Assembly: GCA_900545535.1 (NCBI GenBank)
Contig: UQZN01000018.1
Span: 1-48,678 of the forward strand
Reading direction: 5' to 3'
DNA: 48,678 bases
DNA from: an uncultured Phascolarctobacterium sp.
Lineage (GTDB): Bacteria > Bacillota > Negativicutes > Acidaminococcales > Acidaminococcaceae
In this document: in pieces, positions 42,769-48,678 of the stretch
Position numbering within the stretch: position 1 is the first letter of the stretch
Layout: each line of letters begins with the position of its first letter
Notes under the pieces: model-generated
The model's input: the letters and a program-made list of their open reading frames with translations, nothing else
What the model was told of the DNA's origin: nothing
Databases searched by the model: none
Made by a program: the position numbers and the translations under genes

Positions 42769-43629
42769 TCACAGCACTTTAACAGTAAAGCTGAATTTAT
42801 CAAAGCCGCTGCCCTTTTCCCAGGCACGCTTATATTCCAGATTAACCTTATATTCGCCCGGTTCCTGAGCACCGAAAACAATTATTTCCAAGCCCGGCAT
42901 CCCGGATTTATTATTGGCAGCATTGCCCGGCAGGATATAGGAACGGCCCAATTCATAAAACTGGCCTGCATACCCCTTCTCCTCGACAAACCAGGAATAA
43001 CCTGTCGTACGGTTGGATTCCAGCTGCAAGGCCAGCAGCTCCCCAGCTTTGACAGTAACGACCTTATCCTCAACGGCACGGGTCAAGCCAAAAACGGTCA
43101 GCAAACGCTCTGCGTCCCCTGTCCGCAGCAGCGGGAACAACTTGCTGTAGGAAACAAAATTACTGTAAGCCGCACCGCTGGCAGTACGGGTATAAATACC
43201 GTTATCCGCAAACAATACGCCCTCATAAGCGCCTAAAATCTCATGGATAGCATTACCCTCACCCACGAAATCGCGAATACTGAATTCATTACCGGTCGTC
43301 ATATCCAAATTTACAGCCTGATAAGCTGTACGTCCGCCGTTAGTCGCTTTAAGCAGTATACCGACCAGGCTGGGGCGGTTCAGTTTGACTTCATAGCTGA
43401 CCTTACCGCTGCCGCCGACCTGCGCCAGCAAATCTTTGATCCTGGCTGCCAAAATACTGTTGGCATTTTTTTGCAGATTGGTATATCTCAGACCGTCGAT
43501 CTCCGGGATCTCGCCCTGCATATTCTTTGTCGCAACAACTTTGCTGTATACAGTCGTCAGCTGCTCGGCAAAAGCCACAGAACTCAATCCCAGCATCAGG
43601 CAGCACAGTAAAATTCCCAGTATTCTCAT
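42769..43629 (-). CDS. Secreted protein: DUF3298/4163-like region plus chagasin-type (I42) inhibitor domain
   Basis: A 286-residue protein with a signal peptide (RILGILLCCLMLGLSSVAFA). Residues 25-175 resemble the PdaC/RsiV-type extracellular DUF4163/DUF3298 pair (RIKDLLAQVG, YQAVNLDMTTGNEFSIRDF). The C-terminal ~100 residues have chagasin landmarks: LESNRTTGYSWFVEE (the NPTTGY-like loop), a mid GMPGLEIIVFGAQEPG and LEYKRAWEKG (RPW-like). Chagasin proteins inhibit papain-like cysteine proteases. The fusion is uncommon. It lies between gltX and zapA with gaps of 33 and 15 bp, so it is likely co-transcribed. Confidence 0.78.
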   Translation of the reverse strand: MRILGILLCCLMLGLSSVAFAEQLTTVYSKVVATKNMQGEIPEIDGLRYTNLQKNANSILAARIKDLLAQVGGSGKVSYEVKLNRPSLVGILLKATNGGRTAYQAVNLDMTTGNEFSIRDFVGEGNAIHEILGAYEGVLFADNGIYTRTASGAAYSNFVSYSKLFPLLRTGDAERLLTVFGLTRAVEDKVVTVKAGELLALQLESNRTTGYSWFVEEKGYAGQFYELGRSYILPGNAANNKSGMPGLEIIVFGAQEPGEYKVNLEYKRAWEKGSGFDKFSFTVKVL

Positions 43630-43662
43630 CGGCGTCGCACCTCTTTCAGTAATTTTTTTGAT

Positions 43663-45129
43663 TTAAGCTAAAGTTTTGATATATAAAACAGCCCTGCGCA
43701 TTCTGCTCAGAGTCTTTTCCTTACCCAGCAGCACCATAACGTCAAATAAGCCGGGGCTCACGGTGCGCCCTGTCAGCGCCAGGCGTGTCGGATGCACGAC
43801 TTTGCCCAGAGACAGCCCCTGTTCTTCAGCGATCTTATTATAAGCTGCCTCCGTACTGGCCAGATCAAAGGTCTCCAAACCTTCAAGCGCATCGATGCAG
43901 GCCGTTAAAAGCTCTGCTGCTTCCGGCTTGAAATGCTTGCTGACACCTTTTTCATCATAGCTTGTCACATCCTTAAAGAAGTATTCTGCGGCTTCAACAA
44001 CTTCCTGCAGCGTCTTGACGCGCACGCGCACTACGTCTACCAAGCGGGCAAAATAATCTTTATTGACTGCCAGCCAGGCTTCATCCACCAGTCCGGATTT
44101 GATAAAGAAAGCCGTGGCCTCAGGCAGCACTGCTTCCAGCGGTAACGCTGATAAATATTGTCCGTTCATCCAGGTCAGTTTCTTAGTATCATAAACGGCT
44201 GCCTTTTTCGACATTTTTTCCAGCTCGAACTGAGCTACAGTATCCTGCAGCGAGAAAATTTCTTCTTCGTTGCCCGGAGCCCAGCCCAGCAGGGTCAGAT
44301 AATTGACGATCGCTTCCGGCAAATACCCCTGGTCGCGAAACTCTTCGACAGAAGTCGCGCCGTGGCGTTTACTGAGCTTACTGCGGTCAGGAGCCAGGAT
44401 CATCGGCATATGTCCGAATTCAGGCACGTCAAAACCGCAGGCCTCATAAAGCAGTACCTGCTTGGGAGTATTGGATAAATGTTCTTCGGCACGCAGTACA
44501 TGACTGATCCTCATCAAATGGTCGTCAACGACTACGGCAAAATTATAAGTCGGCATACCATTAGTTTTAACGATGACAAAATCATCAAATTGCGTCAAAT
44601 CAAAAGTAACGTCGCCGTGGATCAGATCATGCACGGTCAGGCTGCCTTCCGTAGGTATTTTGATACGTACGGAATAAGACTCGCCTTTGGCTGCTCTGGC
44701 TTTGGCTTCCTCGACAGGCAGATCGCGGCAGGTGCGCGCATAGCGGAATGGCTGTTTAGCCGCACGCTGCTTTTCGCGCTCTGCTTCCAAAATTTCCGAA
44801 GTACAGAAACAATAATAAGCTTTGCCTTCTTCCAAAAGCCGTTCAGCAACCTTGCTGTAGATCTCACGACGCTCTGACTGATAATACGGTCCGACTTCGC
44901 CGCCTACTTCGGGCCCTTCATCCCAATTCAGTCCCAGCCATTTCAGACTGGTCAGGATCTGGCTCACGCTGTCTGCTTTTAAACGCTCTGTATCAGTATC
45001 TTCAATGCGCAGCACCAGCTTGCCATTATGCTTTTTAGCGAACAGCCAGTTAAATAAAGCCGTCCTTGCTCCGCCAATATGTAAATAACCCGTCGGGCTG
45101 GGTGCAAAACGCACACGCACTTCTTCCAT
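43663..45129 (-). CDS. gltX: Glutamyl-tRNA synthetase
   Basis: A 488-residue class I aminoacyl-tRNA synthetase. The HIGH motif is in PSPTGYLHIGGARTALFN and the KMSKS motif appears as DRSKLSKRHG; the anticodon-binding helical domain is complete. It charges tRNA-Glu, and in organisms with GatCAB also tRNA-Gln. It is the first gene of the run ending in mutS2. GAGGAG lies upstream of the start. Confidence 0.96.
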   Translation of the reverse strand: MEEVRVRFAPSPTGYLHIGGARTALFNWLFAKKHNGKLVLRIEDTDTERLKADSVSQILTSLKWLGLNWDEGPEVGGEVGPYYQSERREIYSKVAERLLEEGKAYYCFCTSEILEAEREKQRAAKQPFRYARTCRDLPVEEAKARAAKGESYSVRIKIPTEGSLTVHDLIHGDVTFDLTQFDDFVIVKTNGMPTYNFAVVVDDHLMRISHVLRAEEHLSNTPKQVLLYEACGFDVPEFGHMPMILAPDRSKLSKRHGATSVEEFRDQGYLPEAIVNYLTLLGWAPGNEEEIFSLQDTVAQFELEKMSKKAAVYDTKKLTWMNGQYLSALPLEAVLPEATAFFIKSGLVDEAWLAVNKDYFARLVDVVRVRVKTLQEVVEAAEYFFKDVTSYDEKGVSKHFKPEAAELLTACIDALEGLETFDLASTEAAYNKIAEEQGLSLGKVVHPTRLALTGRTVSPGLFDVMVLLGKEKTLSRMRRAVLYIKTLA

Positions 45130-45169
45130 GTTATCGTCTCCTCAATTTGAAAAATGAAAATTCTATATC

Positions 45170-45197
45170 ATTATAATTATATTACGAACAAAGTAAA
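45170..45197 (-). promoter_or_regulatory. Candidate promoter of the gltX operon
   Basis: On the minus strand TTTACT (45192-45197), a 16-bp spacer and TATAAT (45170-45175), about 40 bp before the start codon and just past the terminator of the preceding gene. Confidence 0.45.
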
Positions 45198-45200
45198 AAA

Positions 45201-45234
45201 GCAAAGCAGCCCCGCCCTAACAGGACTGCTTTGC
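45201..45234 (-). terminator. Terminator of the M20 amidohydrolase gene
   Basis: The stem GCAAAGCAG/CTGCTTTGC encloses a 16-base loop, followed by TTTTTT on the minus strand, about 60 bp past the stop at 45292. Confidence 0.75.
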
Positions 45235-45291
45235 AGCAGATTTTACAGTTATTTTTATTCTCAGGTTATTTTTTACCTGCTGCGTTACTTT

Positions 45292-46524
45292 TTAAACAGC
45301 GGCCTCTTCTTTAACGGCTTCTGCCAAAATCTCGATCGCCAGGCAGATATCGTCATTGTCAGCATATTCTGCCGGGTTATGGCTGATGCCGCCTTTACAG
45401 GGCACAAACAGCATACTTGTCGGGGCCAGTGCAGCCATATGCATGGCATCGTGACCGGCGCCGCTGTTCATATGCCGATAGGCGATCCCTTTAGCCGCAC
45501 AGACAGCATCAAGCTTTGCCGCCAGTTCTTCGGACAAAGCAACCGGCTTATCAGCTGTCAGCATATCCATAGTAATAGTAATACTGTCATTTTTAGCAAT
45601 CTCCGAAACAGCATCACGAATATTGCTCAAAGCACAGTTGATGCTTTCCTCATCCACACCGCGCAGATCTACCCACAAGGTAGCCTTGCCCGGCACCACA
45701 TTGATCGAAGCCGGCTCTACGTCTAAAACACCCACCGTCGCAACGGTGCCGTTTTCGGCTTCATTAGTAGCAGCTTCTTCAATAGCTATAACCAGCCGGG
45801 CCGCACTTACCAGCGCGTCTTTGCGGAAGCCCATCGGCGTGGCCCCGGAATGATCGGCCATGCCTTCAACGATGATCTTAAAACGTGTCGGCGCCGCGAT
45901 ATTATGCACGATTCCGATCCGCTCGCCTGTTTCTTCCAGTACTTTACCCTGTTCGATATGCATTTCCCAAAAGCTTTTAAAGCAGCCTGTTTCTTTACGC
46001 GCCTGTCCATAGGCAGCAGGATCGCAGCCCCATTCAGTCAGCGCTTCTTTTAAAGTCACAGCGCCGGCTTTGGCCGCGCTCGAAAATTTATCAGGATCGC
46101 CTACGCCGGCCATCAGCTTGCTGCCGATAGTGGCAAAACCAAAACGGCTCGATTCCTCAGCCCTGAAAATAATGACCTCCACCGGGCGTTCCAGTGTTTC
46201 ATCCTGCAGCATATACAGCACTTCTAAAGCGCCGATGACGCCTACCGTACCGTCATAAGCGCCGCCCTGCACGACTGTATCGATATGGGAACCCATAGCG
46301 ACAGGAGCCAAAGCAGGATTTTTACCTTCCCGCCGCAGAAAAACATTGCCGACAGCATCAGTTGACAGCTGCAGCTTTAAATCCTGCACCTGCTGCAGCA
46401 GCCAGTCCTGCGCTGCCTTGTCCTCTGCCGTATAAGCCAGTCTTGTGATACCGTGTTCTGTTTTGCCGAATTGTGCCAGTCCCTGTAACAGTCCGGCTAC
46501 TCTTTCTTTGTTTACTGCCTGCAT
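45292..46524 (-). CDS. M20-family amidohydrolase (N-carbamoyl-amino-acid hydrolase / allantoate amidohydrolase type)
   Basis: A 410-residue binuclear-metal hydrolase. Metal ligands are seen in GSHIDTVVQGGAYDG (His, Asp), EESSRFG (Glu), EMHIEQG (His) and GAGHDAMHMA (His). A lid/dimerisation domain lies at about 210-320. Members hydrolyse N-carbamoyl-L-amino acids, allantoate, ureidoglycolate or beta-ureidopropionate in purine, pyrimidine or hydantoin breakdown. No neighbouring pathway gene decides between these. It follows the helicase gene by 24 bp. Confidence 0.88.
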   Translation of the reverse strand: MQAVNKERVAGLLQGLAQFGKTEHGITRLAYTAEDKAAQDWLLQQVQDLKLQLSTDAVGNVFLRREGKNPALAPVAMGSHIDTVVQGGAYDGTVGVIGALEVLYMLQDETLERPVEVIIFRAEESSRFGFATIGSKLMAGVGDPDKFSSAAKAGAVTLKEALTEWGCDPAAYGQARKETGCFKSFWEMHIEQGKVLEETGERIGIVHNIAAPTRFKIIVEGMADHSGATPMGFRKDALVSAARLVIAIEEAATNEAENGTVATVGVLDVEPASINVVPGKATLWVDLRGVDEESINCALSNIRDAVSEIAKNDSITITMDMLTADKPVALSEELAAKLDAVCAAKGIAYRHMNSGAGHDAMHMAALAPTSMLFVPCKGGISHNPAEYADNDDICLAIEILAEAVKEEAAV

Positions 46525-46548
46525 AACAGTCCCCTCACTTTCTCACAC

Positions 46549-47826
46549 TTATTTGTTTTTATTTTGACGGCGGTTCGAACCGGTCTTCGGCGCTTTACGC
46601 TTATCAGCAACGGCTTTTTTACCGCGTTTCGGCTTGGCAGCTTCAGACTTACGTTTTTTCTGAACTGGTCTTGCCTCACGCCGGGCTATCGTTTTGCCCT
46701 CTAAATTCTGCCGTTCCATTTTTACATCCAGCTTGCTTTCAATATTCTTAAGCCATTTGGCCTCTTCTGCCGTATACAGGGTAACAGCGATACCTTCGTT
46801 GCCGGCACGCCCGGTACGCCCGATGCGATGCACATACCAGTCTACATCATGCGGAATATCATAATTGACGACATGGGTCACGCCTTCGATATCCAGGCCG
46901 CGGGCAGCCAGATCGCTGGCTACTAAAATCTGCAGCTTGGCTTCACGGAAAGCCTTCATCACGGTTTTACGTTTGGCCTGCGACATTTCGCCATGCAGTA
47001 CATCTACATTATAGCCCTTGCTGCCCAGCCAGTCACCCAGCTCTTTTGTCCGTTCCTTACTGAAGCAGAAAACGATCATCAGATAAGGGTTATAGCGGTC
47101 TATCAAAGCGGCAACTGCCTGATTGCGGTATTCGTCCGTAGTTTTGATACAGATCTGCTTGATGTTCTCGACTGTTGCCTTATTGGGATCAATATCGATC
47201 AAAGCACAATTCCGGGTGATCCGCTTGCCCAGCTTTTGTACTTCCTCAGACAAAGTGGCACTGCACAGCATCGTCTGACGCTCAGGATCAGTCATCGCTA
47301 TCAGCTCGGACGCTTCATCAATAAAGCCCTGCTTCAGCATTTCATCTACTTCGTCCAACACCAGATATTTAACGCCGCCCAGATTAGTATTGCCTTTGCG
47401 GATATGGTCCAAAAGGCGGCCCGGCGTACCGATCAAAACATGGCTTTTGCCGTCCAGCTTATGCTTCTGCGCTTCAAAATCACGGCCTCCGGTAACTGCC
47501 AGCACCTTTACTTCGCTTTCGCCCAACAGCTTCTTAAGCTCTACTGCGATCTGCTGTGCCAGTTCACGCGTTGGAGTAATGACCAGCGCCTGGACAAAAG
47601 GCTTAGACGCATCCAGACGTTCAACCATTGGTACTAAAAACGCCAAAGTCTTACCGGTACCTGTCTGCGCTCTGGCAATAACGTCACGCCCTGCAAACAG
47701 GGCCGGAATAGCCTGTTCCTGAACAGGCATCGGCCTTTTGATGCCCATTTGCTTAAGCTGTTCCACTGTTTTGGCACAAACCTTCAATTCTGCAAAACTA
47801 TTAACCATCTTTCTCACCGCTTTCAT
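46549..47826 (-). CDS. DEAD-box ATP-dependent RNA helicase
   Basis: A 425-residue RNA helicase with the full motif series: Q motif, AQTGTGKT, PTRELAQQ, TPGRLLDH, DEVD (Val in place of Ala in the DEAD box), SAT, ASDLAARGLDIEG and HRIGRTGR. A basic C-terminal tail of about 50 residues (KKRKSE, KPKRGKK) probably binds RNA. Such proteins act in ribosome assembly and cold-shock RNA remodelling. The start may be 47826 (AGGA upstream) or 47808 (MVNSFAEL). Confidence 0.93.
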   Translation of the reverse strand: MKAVRKMVNSFAELKVCAKTVEQLKQMGIKRPMPVQEQAIPALFAGRDVIARAQTGTGKTLAFLVPMVERLDASKPFVQALVITPTRELAQQIAVELKKLLGESEVKVLAVTGGRDFEAQKHKLDGKSHVLIGTPGRLLDHIRKGNTNLGGVKYLVLDEVDEMLKQGFIDEASELIAMTDPERQTMLCSATLSEEVQKLGKRITRNCALIDIDPNKATVENIKQICIKTTDEYRNQAVAALIDRYNPYLMIVFCFSKERTKELGDWLGSKGYNVDVLHGEMSQAKRKTVMKAFREAKLQILVASDLAARGLDIEGVTHVVNYDIPHDVDWYVHRIGRTGRAGNEGIAVTLYTAEEAKWLKNIESKLDVKMERQNLEGKTIARREARPVQKKRKSEAAKPKRGKKAVADKRKAPKTGSNRRQNKNK

Positions 47827-47851
47827 TTCAAATCCTAAAATTAAATAAAAA

Positions 47852-47871
47852 AGCGTCCAATACGGGACGCT
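47852..47871 (-). terminator. Terminator of the DUF3887-like gene
   Basis: The stem AGCGTCC/GGACGCT with a 6-base loop is followed by TTTTTT on the minus strand. It separates this gene from the helicase gene. Confidence 0.8.
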
Positions 47872-47902
47872 CCCACAACTTCATAAAATATTCTCATCAC
47901 AA

Positions 47903-48340
47903 TTATGAACGTAATTTAGGCGAATTAAACCACAGTCCTGAAATAATATTCTCGTGAGCATTATGTCTAAAAACCACTGTTACAAGAACACTATCGGCCT
48001 CTTCGCTAAATGTCGCCTTATAATTAACAAGTATATCCTGATTATTGAACTGTTTCCCAATAAACTCTTTACTGCCAGAAATATAAACTCCTATTTTACC
48101 CTTAATAGTTCCAATTTGTTTATTATAATTCTCTTCAGTCAAAGCCTGTCTCATTTCATTAGAAAAATCTTTAGAAAACTTATCATAGTCGTCTTTATTC
48201 ATCGCTTGCAATAAACTTTCAGTCATAGGATCAGCAAAATTCTGTACTTCCACAGCGTCAGTCTGCTTAGCTATAGCAATAGAAAAAAATGCCATACACA
48301 GAGTACAAATTATTGCTATTATAGAAGAGCGTAAATTCAT
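47903..48340 (-). CDS. Secreted DUF3887-like protein
   Basis: A 145-residue protein with a signal peptide (LRSSIIAIICTLCMAFFSIAIA). Its single domain of about 110 residues starts with the SLLQAMNKDDYDKFSKDFSNEM pattern typical of DUF3887 and has a beta-rich second half (YKATFSEEADSVLVTVVF). Function is not known for the family. AAGGAGG precedes the start, and TTGAAC-N17-TAATAT lies upstream; it is monocistronic. Confidence 0.78.
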   Translation of the reverse strand: MNLRSSIIAIICTLCMAFFSIAIAKQTDAVEVQNFADPMTESLLQAMNKDDYDKFSKDFSNEMRQALTEENYNKQIGTIKGKIGVYISGSKEFIGKQFNNQDILVNYKATFSEEADSVLVTVVFRHNAHENIISGLWFNSPKLRS

Positions 48341-48363
48341 TGATGTTACCTCCTTACACCTTC

Positions 48364-48392
48364 ATATTATCATAAAGAAATTTTTAGTTCAA
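48364..48392 (-). promoter_or_regulatory. Candidate promoter of the DUF3887-like gene
   Basis: On the minus strand TTGAAC (48387-48392), a 17-bp spacer and TAATAT (48364-48369), within the short region between the tRNA terminator and the gene. Confidence 0.45.
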
Positions 48393-48414
48393 TAAATAAA
48401 CCTGTTAAAAAATA

Positions 48415-48438
48415 AAACTCCAGCTTAAACTGGAGTTT
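48415..48438 (-). terminator. Terminator of the tRNA cluster
   Basis: The stem AAACTCCAG/CTGGAGTTT with a 6-base loop is followed by TTATTTTTT on the minus strand, 11 bp past the tRNA-Leu gene. Confidence 0.85.
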
Positions 48439-48448
48439 GGGAAACAGA

Positions 48449-48537
48449 TGGTGCCGAGGACCGGAATCGAACCGGTACGGGGATCACTCCCCGAGGGATT
48501 TTAAGTCCCTTGCGTCTGCCAGTTCCGCCACCCCGGC
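48449..48537 (-). tRNA. tRNA-Leu (anticodon TAA)
   Basis: An 89-nt tRNA with a long variable arm. Acceptor GCCGGGG pairs with CCTCGGC, the anticodon loop is ACTTAAAAT, the T arm has GGTTCGATTCC and CCA is encoded. The long variable arm supports Leu. Confidence 0.95.
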
Positions 48538-48544
48538 AAAAAAG

Positions 48545-48618
48545 TGGAGGCGACACCCAGAATCGAACTGGGGATAAAGGTTTTGCAGACCTCTGCCTTA
48601 CCGCTTGGCTATGTCGCC
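48545..48618 (-). tRNA. tRNA-Cys (anticodon GCA)
   Basis: A 74-nt tRNA with acceptor GGCGACA/TGTCGCC, anticodon loop TCTGCAAAA, T arm AGTTCGATTCT and encoded CCA. Confidence 0.95.
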
Positions 48619-48623
48619 TTAAC

Positions 48624-48678
48624 TGGAGCGGAAAACGAGATTCGAACTCGCGACCCCCTCCTTGGCAAGGAGGTGCTC
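48624..48678 (-). tRNA. tRNA-Gly (anticodon GCC), 5' part outside the window
   Basis: The 3' portion of a tRNA: anticodon stem-loop CTCCTTGCCAAGGAG, T arm GAGTTCGAATCTC, acceptor 3' strand and encoded CCA. The anticodon GCC indicates Gly; the 5' acceptor and D arm lie beyond the right edge. Confidence 0.88.

Noticed and set aside
42508..45129. A novel system formed by gltX, the inhibitor gene, zapA, U32 and mutS2
   Set aside because: zapA, U32 and mutS2 linkage is common in Firmicutes; only the inhibitor fusion is unusual and is reported separately.

Overview
The window reads as a chromosomal stretch of a Gram-negative Firmicute (class Negativicutes, Acidaminococcaceae/Veillonellaceae-like). 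Outer-membrane machinery (an autotransporter, a two-partner secretion pair, two TonB-dependent receptors) sits beside Firmicutes-style housekeeping genes (mutS2, zapA, U32 peptidase, TGS-uridine kinase) and genes typical of anaerobic amino-acid or succinate fermenters (a giant CoA-dehydratase-type activase, a biotin-dependent carboxyltransferase subunit). The genus is inference; no rRNA is present. Nearly every gene is on the minus strand; the carboxyltransferase gene (11031-12377) is the exception.

Layout: 55-7584 is a surface-protein region: a glycine-rich autotransporter broken by one missing base, an XRE regulator, and a tpsB-tpsA pair. Two ~178-bp near-identical repeats, each carrying a promoter with a G7 tract, precede the regulator and tpsB. 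The gap 7585-8803 holds the second repeat, a ~550-bp imperfect inverted repeat, a strong terminator and a possible gene scrap. 8804-10677 is an overlapping ibrA-ibrB pair (PP-loop ATPase plus ParB-like protein). 10678-11030 holds the ibrA promoter and the ribosome-binding site of the carboxyltransferase gene and nothing else I can support.

12485-28304 holds two paralogous cobalamin-uptake operons, each headed by a cobalamin riboswitch with its own intrinsic terminator. Operon A runs btuC-btuD-receptor-btuF (17825 to 12485). Operon B runs small secreted protein-receptor-btuF-btuC-btuD (27867 to 22015). BtuC and BtuD are nearly identical between operons, while the receptors and binding proteins differ clearly. 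Between the operons lies an AT-rich segment with an AAA ATPase cut by an in-frame TAG, an ABC exporter broken by loss of one GC unit, and an intact secreted protein made of two tandem repeats. Both operon promoters have a run of 7 or 8 G between the -35 and -10 boxes and share a palindrome just upstream. The gap 17826-18335 holds promoter, riboswitch and terminators of operon A; 27868-28639 holds those of operon B plus a third promoter copy without the G-run and the activase terminator.

28640-48340 is a housekeeping stretch: activase; TGS-uridine kinase; lysC with an aminotransferase; a tight gltX-inhibitor-zapA-U32-mutS2 run; an M20 amidohydrolase; a DEAD-box helicase; a DUF3887-like protein. 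The gap 32879-33240 holds a promoter and a terminator. The window ends in a tRNA cluster (Leu, Cys, partial Gly).

The most unusual theme is possible phase variation of surface functions: homopolymer G tracts in four promoters of outer-membrane loci, another G7 in the signal-peptide codons of tpsB, and three genes disabled by single, simply reversible changes.
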